A stretch of 14,759 bases of DNA from the NCBI GenBank assembly GCA_946405475.1, contig CAMJHI010000029.1:1-14759 (forward strand), read 5' to 3'. This stretch comes from an uncultured Clostridia bacterium (GTDB taxonomy: Bacteria; Bacillota; Clostridia; Oscillospirales; Acutalibacteraceae). Both the position numbers and the translations under genes were made by a program. Under the pieces are notes generated by a model that was not told the DNA's origin, made no database searches, and saw nothing but the letters and a program-made list of their open reading frames with translations. Below, one piece after another: positions 1 through 5,563 of this stretch; position 1 is the stretch's first letter, and every line of letters begins with the position of its first letter.

Positions 1-1
1 C

Positions 2-532
2 CGGGACGATACCGCCCGCATGGAGCGGTTCCCTCTGCATAAGCCGATCGACGTGGAGCGCCTGAAGAAAAAATTTGACCGCTTCATGGTAAAAGACGAG
101 GTCAAATCGGTGAAGGGCACGGAGTTTCCTGCGTTTTTTGATCAAAGCGTCACGCAGGAGGAATTCGACCGGTGGATGGAGGTCTTCTACAAGTACCGCG
201 GCGAGCTGCTGACAGGCGGGATCTGCATCAAGGAATACCTGAACCTGAAAAAATACGGTCAGCGCCCGAACGAATACCGCATTTTTGTCATCAACCACGA
301 AGTGGCGTCCGTCAGCAGGAATTCCGGGCAAGGCGATTACACGCCGCTTCCGCCGCGGGAGCTGATCGAAAAATACCGTTATCTGGACAGCCCGTATTAC
401 ACGATCGACGCAGCCGAACTGGACGACGGCTCGTGGAAAATCCTCGAAGCCGGCGACGGCTCGGTTTCCGGGCTGTCGGATCACCAGGACTATGAACAAT
501 ACTTCCGGGCGCTGTATCACTGCTTTTTATAA
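2..532 (+). CDS. ATP-grasp (R2K clade, DUF4343-like) protein, 5' end outside window
   Basis: This is the C-terminal part of an ATP-grasp family protein. The frame is open to the first bases of the window, so the ATG at 20 is probably internal and the gene starts upstream. About 176 residues are visible. The segments NEYRIFVINHEV, SPYYTIDAAEL and ILEAGDGSVSGLS resemble the late ATP-grasp core of the R2K clade, where acidic and Asn/Gly residues hold ATP-Mg. R2K proteins are predicted ATP-dependent ligases, often of unknown substrate, and nothing here identifies a substrate. It lies 30 nt upstream of the DMT transporter gene and on the same strand, so the two may be co-transcribed. The family call is from memory of motif layout. 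The fold is likely and the reaction is unknown. Confidence 0.7.
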   Translation, partial: RDDTARMERFPLHKPIDVERLKKKFDRFMVKDEVKSVKGTEFPAFFDQSVTQEEFDRWMEVFYKYRGELLTGGICIKEYLNLKKYGQRPNEYRIFVINHEVASVSRNSGQGDYTPLPPRELIEKYRYLDSPYYTIDAAELDDGSWKILEAGDGSVSGLSDHQDYEQYFRALYHCFL

Positions 533-562
533 CGGCAATCCGTATTGAGGAACACAAAAACC

Positions 563-1465
563 ATGAACGACAGAAACAACGAACCGAAATCGCTTTGGAT
601 GATGGTCTTTTCCCTGCTGATCTTCGGCTCGATCGGCGTTTTCCGGCGCAGCCTTCCCCTGCCCTCCGCGTTTTTAGCGTTTGCGCGGGGGCTGCTCGGC
701 AGCGCGATGCTCTTTGCCTTTCTGCTGCTGACAAGGCGAGGGATCAAGAAAGGGCTGTCGCGGCGATCCTTCGGGCTGCTCGCGCTCACGGGCGCGGTCA
801 TCGGCGTGAACTGGATGCTGCTGTTTGAAGCGTTCAACCGCACGACCGTCGCCGTCGCAACACTGTGCTACTACATGCAGCCCACCGTCGTGGTGCTGTT
901 CTCGCCCCTGTTTTTCAAAGAAAAGCTGACGGTCAGAAAGGCGGTGTGCGCCGCCGTCGCCGTGTTCGGCATGGCGCTGGTTTCCGGTGTGGTCGGCGGG
1001 TCGCAGGGCGCGACCCCGGGCGGCGTGCTGTTCGGGCTGGGCGCGGCCGTGTGCTACGCCGCCGTCGTCATTCTCAACAAGCGCCTCGGCGGGATCGACG
1101 TGTATCAGAAAACCGCGGTGCAGCTGTTCTTTGCCGGGCTCGTCACCGTGCCGTATCTGCTGCTGACCGGCGGGTTCGGCGGCATCGCGTGGAGCGGGTC
1201 GACGGCGCTCCTGCTGCTCGTCATCGGCGTGATCCACACAGGGCTCGCCTATCTGCTGTATTTCGGCAGCATGGACGGCTTGCGCGCGCAGACCGTCGCC
1301 ATGCTCAGCTATATCGACCCGGTGGCCGCGCTGCTGTTTTCGGCGCTGTTTCTGCATGAACCGCTCGGCGCGGCGGGCATCGTCGGCGCGGTGCTGATCA
1401 TCGGTTCGGCCCTTGTCAGCGAGATTGAAATCAAGAGACGACAATTCGATCAGAAAGGCGGGTAA
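563..1465 (+). CDS. EamA/DMT superfamily transporter
   Basis: A 300-residue integral membrane protein with about ten hydrophobic segments arranged as two EamA repeats, the usual size and layout of the drug/metabolite transporter superfamily. Members export or import small metabolites, amino acids or drugs across the cytoplasmic membrane, and the substrate cannot be told here. Repeat signatures are the segment around FEAFNRTTVAVATLCYYMQP with FKEKLT in repeat one, and MDGLRAQTVAMLSYIDPV with FLHEPLG in repeat two. The ATG at 563 is preferred over the in-frame TTG at 545 because GAGGAA at 547-552 is well placed for it and overlaps the TTG. It is followed 37 nt later by the TIGR04076 gene, probably in the same transcript. 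Confidence 0.9.
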   Translation: MNDRNNEPKSLWMMVFSLLIFGSIGVFRRSLPLPSAFLAFARGLLGSAMLFAFLLLTRRGIKKGLSRRSFGLLALTGAVIGVNWMLLFEAFNRTTVAVATLCYYMQPTVVVLFSPLFFKEKLTVRKAVCAAVAVFGMALVSGVVGGSQGATPGGVLFGLGAAVCYAAVVILNKRLGGIDVYQKTAVQLFFAGLVTVPYLLLTGGFGGIAWSGSTALLLLVIGVIHTGLAYLLYFGSMDGLRAQTVAMLSYIDPVAALLFSALFLHEPLGAAGIVGAVLIIGSALVSEIEIKRRQFDQKGG

Positions 1466-1502
1466 GCCACGCGGCTGATCGCGGTTTAAGAAAGGATAAA
1501 AT

Positions 1503-1817
1503 ATGAAAAAAGTCAAAATCACCGTCATGCGCATGGCGCGGTATGACGATCTGATCGCAGCCTATGAAAACCCCATCGAGCACGCGTGCGACATGAAGCT
1601 GGGGCAGGTGTTCGTCGCCAACGGCTGGCAGAAGCCCGACGGATTCTGCGGCAGCGCGTGGGACACGGTTTCGCCGTTTGTGATGGCGCTGGCGCACGGC
1701 GCGGAGGATTTTTACGACGGATGGATGAAAAACAAAAAATCCGCCATGATCTCCTGCAACGACGGCTTTCGCCCGGTGAGTTTTCTGCTCGAAGCGCTGG
1801 AGGATGATGCGGAATGA
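1503..1817 (+). CDS. TIGR04076 family protein
   Basis: A 104-residue soluble protein that I recognise as TIGR04076, a small family of unknown function in anaerobic bacteria and archaea. Visible family features are the N-terminal KVKITVMR strand, the GQVF segment near residue 40, FCGSAWDTVSPFVMAL in the middle, and a C-terminal NDGFRPVSFLLEAL. Cysteines occur near residues 29, 49 and 80, which could suit metal or thiol chemistry, but no function is established. The start is supported by AAAGGA about 6 nt upstream. Its stop overlaps the ATG of the next gene (ATGA at 1814-1817), which implies translational coupling with the NimA-like protein. Confidence 0.85.
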   Translation: MKKVKITVMRMARYDDLIAAYENPIEHACDMKLGQVFVANGWQKPDGFCGSAWDTVSPFVMALAHGAEDFYDGWMKNKKSAMISCNDGFRPVSFLLEALEDDAE

Positions 1818-2296
1818 ACGAATTTCGGAGCATGAGACGGTTCAAGCAACAGATCACCGAAGAGGAATGCCTCGCCGTGCTGAAGGCGGAAAAGCGGGGC
1901 GTGCTCTCGCTTCTGGGCGACGACGGCTACCCCTACGGCGTGCCGCTGAACCACTGGTTCTGTGAGGAGGACGGCAGGCTGTATTTTCACGCGGCAAAGG
2001 AAGGCCACAAGCTCGACGCGATCAAGGCCTGCGACAAGGTCTGCTACACCGTGGTCGAAAAAGGCGCGCCGGTCGAAGACGATTGGGCGCTGAAGGTAAA
2101 AAGCGTGGTCGTGTTCGGGCGGATGAGCCTTGTGACCGACGAAGAACAGGCCGTGAAAATCTGCAGCGCGATCTGCCGCAAATTCACCGACGATGAGGAC
2201 TATCTGCGGCGGGAGCTGGCAAGCGCCCTGCCGCGGGTGCAGTGCCTCGCGCTGACGCCGGAGCATGTGACCGGCAAGCTCGTCACGGAATCATAA
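1814..2296 (+). CDS. NimA-like pyridoxamine 5'-phosphate oxidase family protein
   Basis: A 160-residue protein of the flavin-binding split-barrel fold, closest to the NimA/nitroreductase-like branch of the PNPOx superfamily. The signature runs from GVLSLLGDDGYPYGVPLNHW (residues 29-48) to LYFHAAKEGHKLDAIKAC (56-73), the usual FMN/phosphate-binding arrangement of this group. Some relatives inactivate 5-nitroimidazole drugs by reduction, but many genomic copies have no proven role, so resistance should not be assumed. The ATG overlaps the TIGR04076 stop codon. The gene is last in its plus-strand unit, and the hairpin array at 2298-2530 begins directly after its stop and would form most of its 3' untranslated region. 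Confidence 0.85.
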   Translation: MNEFRSMRRFKQQITEEECLAVLKAEKRGVLSLLGDDGYPYGVPLNHWFCEEDGRLYFHAAKEGHKLDAIKACDKVCYTVVEKGAPVEDDWALKVKSVVVFGRMSLVTDEEQAVKICSAICRKFTDDEDYLRRELASALPRVQCLALTPEHVTGKLVTES

Positions 2297-2297
2297 A

Positions 2298-2530
2298 CCG
2301 GTATTTGCCTTTGGCAACTACCGGAATGAATGGCGCCGGAAGGCGCGTGAATTGCCCCATGGCATGAATTGACCTGCGGTCATGAATTGCGCTTCGCGCA
2401 TGACATGGATTGAATGGATCGGGTGCGGGCAGAGCCCGCCCGCCACGCATGGCAAAACCATGCAATTCATGGAGCAACGCGAAAATTCATGGCGAAGCCA
2501 ATTCACGACGGCGAAGCCGTCAATTCATTC
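2298..2530. repeat. Symmetric array of short hairpins with ATGAATT / AATTCAT spacers
   Basis: A non-coding array of at least nine short inverted repeats. Stems are 2298-2324 (6+5 bp with one mismatch), 2333-2346, 2354-2363, 2371-2381, 2389-2399, 2425-2439, 2447-2463, 2491-2499 and 2507-2521. They are separated by 7-8 nt spacers that read GAATGAAT, GTGAATT, ATGAATT, ATGAATT on the left and AATTCAT, AATTCAT, AATTCAC, ATTCATTC on the right. Left and right spacers pair in mirror order around position ~2427: 2324-2331 with 2523-2530, 2347-2353 with 2500-2506, 2364-2370 with 2484-2490, and 2382-2388 with 2464-2470. The variant spacers match their own partners. The whole element could fold as an interrupted central stem carrying pairs of side hairpins. 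No target-site duplication or ORF is evident. Function is unknown. Confidence 0.85.
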
Positions 2531-2538
2531 AAATCGAC

Positions 2539-2574
2539 AAAAAAGGCAGCCCGGAAACATCCGGACTGCCTTTT
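2539..2574. terminator. Bidirectional intrinsic terminator between convergent units
   Basis: GGCAG (2545-2549) pairs with CTGCC (2566-2570), and CCGG (2551-2554) with CCGG (2561-2564), with one mismatch between them and loop AAACAT. The stem is flanked by A6 (2539-2544) on the left and T4 on the right, so it can act on both strands. The U-tract is longer for the minus strand, where it lies 8 nt after the CDF stop. On the plus strand it would end the unit finishing with the NimA-like gene. Confidence 0.85.
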
Positions 2575-2578
2575 CTGT

Positions 2579-3718
2579 TTAATCCGACACGTCGAAATCG
2601 GGAACGATCTGGATCTGATAATCGGGGTACAGCGCCTGCACCTCCTGATACAGCTCGGTCAGCGCCTGTTTGCGGTCAACGTCAAAGCTGATCACCACGT
2701 CGAAGCGCATGGTTTTGTTCGCCGTATCCACGTAAAAGCCGTGATACTGCAGCGCCCAGTCGTGCGCGAGCACGGTCTTCTGCACCGTGCCGCGGATCTG
2801 AACGATTTCGGGATCCTGCGTGTTGTAGGAATAAACGCCGATGCCGGTGAGGATCACGCCGGTTTCATGATACACCCGCTCCTGCAGCCGCCTTGTCAGC
2901 GCGTCGATCTCGTCGGCGGTCATCACGTCGGGCACTTCAAGGTGAACGGAGCCGTAATCCTGCTCCGGCCCGTAATTGAACAGGAACAGATCGTAGGCGC
3001 CCTTCACGGCGGGTTCCTCGTTGAGCAGGTTTTTGATCTGCCTGACCAGCTCGCGGTCGCCGCGGCGGCCGAGGATATCGTTGAGCGTTTCGATCATCAT
3101 TTCCACGCCCGCTTTGATGATGAAGCCCGCGATGACCACGCCGACGTAGGCTTCCAGCGAGACGTGCCAGAGCATATAGATGAGGGCGGAAGCCAGCACC
3201 GAAGCGGAAAGGATGGCGTCGAACGACGCGTCAGACCCGGAGGCGATGAGCGCGCCGGAATTGACCGCCTTGCCCTTCTTTTTGACGTAGGCGCCCAGCA
3301 CCAGCTTGACCGCGACGGCGGCGGCGATGATGACGAGCGACACCACCGAATAATCGGCAGCCTCGGGATGGATGATCTTTTTGACCGACTCCACCAGCGA
3401 GGTGCCGCCGGCATAGAGCACGAGCGCCGCCACGAACATGGAGCTGAGGTATTCGATGCGCCCGTAGCCCAGCGGGTGCTTTTTGTCGGGCTGTTTGGCG
3501 CCGAGCTTGGCGCCGAGAATGGTGATCACGGAGGACAGCGCGTCGGAGAGATTGTTGACGGCGTCCAGAATGACGGCGATGGAGCCGCTCACCAGCCCGA
3601 CGGCCGCCTTGAACGCGACCAAAAGCACGTTGGCCGCAATGCCGACGACACTGGTTCTGACGATCACTTTTTCACGGTCGGGCGCAAGCGGAGCGCTGAG
3701 CGTCGGATCCTTTGCCAT
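2579..3718 (-). CDS. Cation diffusion facilitator metal exporter with doubled C-terminal domain
   Basis: A 379-residue CDF-family antiporter that would expel divalent metal in exchange for protons. Six membrane segments lie within about residues 18-210. The transport-site residues in TM2 are N55 and D59 (DAVNNLSD), and in TM5 D163 and D167 (SDASFD). The HPLGYGRIEYL motif is at 81-91. An Asn-Asp/Asp-Asp site, instead of the His-Asp pairs of zinc exporters, is the pattern I associate with Mn2+ CDFs such as MntE, so Mn2+ is favoured and Fe2+ is possible. Typical members have about 300 residues. Here the usual cytoplasmic domain (~221-300) is followed by a second alpha/beta segment of similar size (~303-379). 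The ATG follows a G-rich ribosome binding site 18 nt after the PNPOx-like stop. It is the last gene of the OhrR operon. Confidence 0.9.
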   Translation of the reverse strand: MAKDPTLSAPLAPDREKVIVRTSVVGIAANVLLVAFKAAVGLVSGSIAVILDAVNNLSDALSSVITILGAKLGAKQPDKKHPLGYGRIEYLSSMFVAALVLYAGGTSLVESVKKIIHPEAADYSVVSLVIIAAAVAVKLVLGAYVKKKGKAVNSGALIASGSDASFDAILSASVLASALIYMLWHVSLEAYVGVVIAGFIIKAGVEMMIETLNDILGRRGDRELVRQIKNLLNEEPAVKGAYDLFLFNYGPEQDYGSVHLEVPDVMTADEIDALTRRLQERVYHETGVILTGIGVYSYNTQDPEIVQIRGTVQKTVLAHDWALQYHGFYVDTANKTMRFDVVISFDVDRKQALTELYQEVQALYPDYQIQIVPDFDVSD

Positions 3719-3736
3719 GGTGTACCGCCCCTTTCG

Positions 3737-4129
3737 TCAGAACGTCACGGTTTCCGGCGCGGACGTGAACGAAGAGAACACCGCCGTGGCATTTTTGAAA
3801 TAAAACACCTGCGTGTTGCCGTCGTTCTCGTCATACATCCCGCGCAGCTGCGGATAGGCGTCGAGCATGGCTTTTTTGGCTTCCGTGCGGTCATCCTCCA
3901 CCAATTCACCGCTCACGCGCAGCCACGTTCCGTTGTGGAACGCGCAAAGCTCCGCCTTCGGGTTGGCAGCCAGCTGCTGCGACACGGGCTTGACCCTGCC
4001 GGTCTGGATATAAAGCTTATCTTCAAACAGGTTGATCGTGCCGAACGGGCGCACGCGGGGCTGATTGCCCTCGACCGTCGCCAGATAATACGTTTCGGCT
4101 TCTTTCAGAAAGTCATATACCTTTTGCAT
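3737..4129 (-). CDS. PNPOx-like split-barrel flavin/heme-fold protein
   Basis: A 130-residue protein of the pyridoxamine 5'-phosphate oxidase-like superfamily. Visible are YYLATVEGNQPRVRPFG near the N-terminus, KLYIQTGRVKPVSQQL in the middle and WLRVSGELVEDD, the usual split-barrel strand order for small general-stress or FMN-binding members. The reaction is unknown. The start at 4129 is preferred over an in-frame ATG at 4153 because AAGGAAG lies 7 nt upstream of it and the longer version would overlap the gpx stop. It lies 20 nt after gpx and 18 nt before the CDF gene in the OhrR operon, so a role in redox or flavin-linked stress is inferred from context only. It is clearly different in sequence from the NimA-like protein at 1814-2296. 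Confidence 0.85.
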   Translation of the reverse strand: MQKVYDFLKEAETYYLATVEGNQPRVRPFGTINLFEDKLYIQTGRVKPVSQQLAANPKAELCAFHNGTWLRVSGELVEDDRTEAKKAMLDAYPQLRGMYDENDGNTQVFYFKNATAVFSSFTSAPETVTF

Positions 4130-4149
4130 GTCTATCTTCCTTTCGCGGA

Positions 4150-4695
4150 TCAAAGCGCCGCTTCCACGGCCTTTTTGACCTCGTCCATGTCGAAGGTCGG
4201 TTCAAAACGGGCAATGACCTTGCCCTCGCGGTCGATGAGGAACTTGGTGAAATTCCATTTGATGTAGGCCTTGTCGCCGAACTTTTTGTTGTTGGCGTTG
4301 AAGATCTTGCTCATCATCGCGGCCTTGATGCCCTTGCCGAAGCTCTCAAAGGGCTTTTCCGTGGCCAGGAACGCAAAGAGCGGGTCGGCCGTTTCGCCGT
4401 TGACGTCGATCTTGGTGAACTGCGGGAATTCCGTGCCGAATTTCAGCGTGCAGAACGAATGGATCTCTTCGTCGCTGCCGGGCGCCTGACCGGCGAACTG
4501 GTTGCACGGGAAATCGAGGATTTCAAAGCCTCTGTCCTTGAATTCCTTATACATGGCCTCCAGCGGCTCATAATGCGGCGTGAAGCCGCAGCCCGTGGCC
4601 GTGTTGACGATGAGCAGCACCTTGCCGCGATACTGTTCGAGGCTGACCTCGTTCCCCTGACGATCCTTCACGATAAAATCATAGACTGTTTTCAT
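4150..4695 (-). CDS. Glutathione peroxidase family protein (thiol peroxidase, Cys type)
   Basis: A 181-residue GPx-family peroxidase that reduces H2O2 or organic hydroperoxides. The peroxidatic cysteine is C36 in NTATGCGFTP, where animal enzymes have selenocysteine and no in-frame UGA is needed here. Other expected active-site residues are Q70 in FPCNQFAGQ, and W147 and N148 in KWNFTKFLID. C82 lies in the FC.LKF segment, where thioredoxin-dependent bacterial and plant GPx have their resolving cysteine, so thioredoxin is the likelier reductant than glutathione. Length is slightly above the usual ~160 owing to an insert around residues 113-145. The start codon overlaps the ohrR stop by 4 nt, so expression should be coupled to the peroxide sensor. 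This placement supports hydroperoxide detoxification in the cytoplasm. Confidence 0.93.
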   Translation of the reverse strand: MKTVYDFIVKDRQGNEVSLEQYRGKVLLIVNTATGCGFTPHYEPLEAMYKEFKDRGFEILDFPCNQFAGQAPGSDEEIHSFCTLKFGTEFPQFTKIDVNGETADPLFAFLATEKPFESFGKGIKAAMMSKIFNANNKKFGDKAYIKWNFTKFLIDREGKVIARFEPTFDMDEVKKAVEAAL

Positions 4696-5153
4696 GCTTT
4701 GTTTCCCCTTTCTTTTGTTTCATCTAATAATTCATAAAGCAGCGAATAAAGCTCCGCGGCTTTTTCCGCCGACAAATGAACGCAACTGCCGACGTGTTCC
4801 GGCACGTCTTTAACCTGAAGCTGCAGATCCCGCCCCGCCTGCGTGAGCGTCACGACCACCACGCGGTCGTCCGCCGGGCTGCGGCGTTTTTCGACCCAGC
4901 CCGCCTGCTGCATTTTTTTGAGCAGGGGTGAGAGCGTGCCGTTATCGAGCAGCAGCTTTTCGCAAAGCTCCCCGACCGTGACGCCGTCCTGCTCCCACAG
5001 CACGAGCAGCACAAGATACTGCGTATAAGTCAGCCCCAAGGGTTTTAGAAAAGGCGTATAGAGGTTGGTCACACACCGCGCCGCCGCATAAAGTGGAAAG
5101 CAGAGCTGACGGGACAGCTTCATCGCTTCTTTGTAATCGTGATTGGGTTCCAT
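4692..5153 (-). CDS. ohrR: OhrR-type MarR family peroxide-sensing repressor
   Basis: A 153-residue winged-helix regulator of the MarR family. The N-terminal KLSRQLCFPLYAAAR segment matches the OhrR subgroup, in which a single N-terminal Cys is oxidised by organic hydroperoxide to release DNA. That residue is C18. Y32 and Y43 have exactly the spacing (+14, +25) of the two tyrosines that hydrogen-bond the sensor Cys in Bacillus subtilis OhrR. C124 lies 106 residues after C18, close to the spacing seen in two-cysteine OhrR of Xanthomonas, so disulfide sensing is possible. The wing is around SPADDRVVVVTLT (92-104). It heads ohrR-gpx-PNPOx-CDF and presumably represses its own operon. The first ~23 codons and leader have a diverged copy at 7209-7320. 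Confidence 0.9.
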   Translation of the reverse strand: MEPNHDYKEAMKLSRQLCFPLYAAARCVTNLYTPFLKPLGLTYTQYLVLLVLWEQDGVTVGELCEKLLLDNGTLSPLLKKMQQAGWVEKRRSPADDRVVVVTLTQAGRDLQLQVKDVPEHVGSCVHLSAEKAAELYSLLYELLDETKERGNKA

Positions 5154-5190
5154 GTGAAGACCTCTTTTGATTTTGTCAAATTATATTTTA
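5080..5190 (-). repeat. ohrR 5'-end repeat, copy 1 (native)
   Basis: This stretch covers the first ~24 codons of ohrR, its ribosome binding site and the promoter region to the -10. It aligns, with one small gap, to 7209-7320 in the same orientation. Roughly 70-75% of bases match by eye. The best block (5101-5134) matches at 30 of 34 positions. Similarity continues through the non-coding leader (TTTGATTT and GTCAAAT are shared), so the resemblance is DNA homology and not protein convergence. Confidence 0.8.
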
Positions 5191-5212
5191 TCAAACATTT
5201 TTGAAATATCAA
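5180..5212 (-). promoter_or_regulatory. Candidate ohrR operon promoter with overlapping inverted repeat
   Basis: Read on the minus strand, TTGATA (5207-5212) and TAAAAT (5185-5190) are separated by 16 nt, about 30 nt upstream of the ohrR ATG. A TATAAT at 5180-5185 is an alternative -10. Between the boxes, TCAAA (5191-5195) and TTTGA (5200-5204) form an inverted repeat with a 4-nt centre, and TCAAA recurs at 5176-5180. An operator placed between -35 and -10 would suit autorepression by OhrR, but the sequence is not the classical OhrR box, so this is tentative. Confidence 0.55.
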
Positions 5213-5220
5213 GGAGTTTT

Positions 5221-5563
5221 GGAAAAAAATTTGAAGAATCTTTTCGTTTGAGTTCGGAGGCTCCGACGCGGTCTCGCCGCTTGTGCCGACATCTGCACAA
5301 GGCGCGAAGGTGCGCAGCAGCCGGATAAAAACACAATCCCATGGGATTCCGCCATAACAAATCCCGGTTCGCAGTTTTTTTGCCGGAAACATCGAAAGAG
5401 AAGACAAAGCGAGCGATTTACGGCATAAAAAGGCGCCGCAACCGCTTGCAAAGGTCGTGTTGACCGTTTGCCGGGTTTCGGCACCGTGATTTGTCTGAAC
5501 GGCGGCAGCGAGCCCTGCCGCCGTTCATTTTGTTGATTTGACTCTGGCTGAGCTTTCCAACGG
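5221..5563. other. Spacer downstream of the gtrII-like gene, no gene recognised
   Basis: About 340 bases between the gtrII-like stop and the ohrR promoter. It holds the perfect hairpin at 5496-5527 and otherwise nothing I can assign. The minus-strand open frames across it lack a plausible ribosome binding site and recognisable motifs, and the base composition is mixed. No RNA gene, tandem repeat or insertion sequence was seen. Confidence 0.5.
5496..5527 (-). terminator. Perfect 13-bp hairpin after the gtrII-like gene, possible terminator
   Basis: TGAACGGCGGCAG (5496-5508) and CTGCCGCCGTTCA (5515-5527) are fully complementary around the six-base loop CGAGCC. It lies 36 nt beyond the gtrII-like stop codon, where a terminator is expected. 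The minus-strand sequence that follows (CAGACAAATC) has no U-tract, so it may instead be an RNA-stabilising 3' hairpin or a Rho-independent terminator of atypical form. Confidence 0.5.

Noticed and set aside
674..1534. A 286-residue minus-strand open frame opposite the DMT transporter
   Set aside because: Shadow frame with biased His/Gln/Arg composition, while the plus-strand frame is a clear ten-segment transporter.
2298..2530. Reading the hairpin array as a CRISPR array
   Set aside because: The repeated units are 7-8 nt, the intervening sequences are themselves palindromic and of 9-17 nt, orientation flips at the centre, and no cas gene is present.
2414..4267. A 617-residue plus-strand open frame
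   Set aside because: It is antisense to the CDF, PNPOx-like and gpx genes, is His/Arg/Asp-rich as expected from a shadow frame, begins inside the hairpin array and has no recognisable domain.
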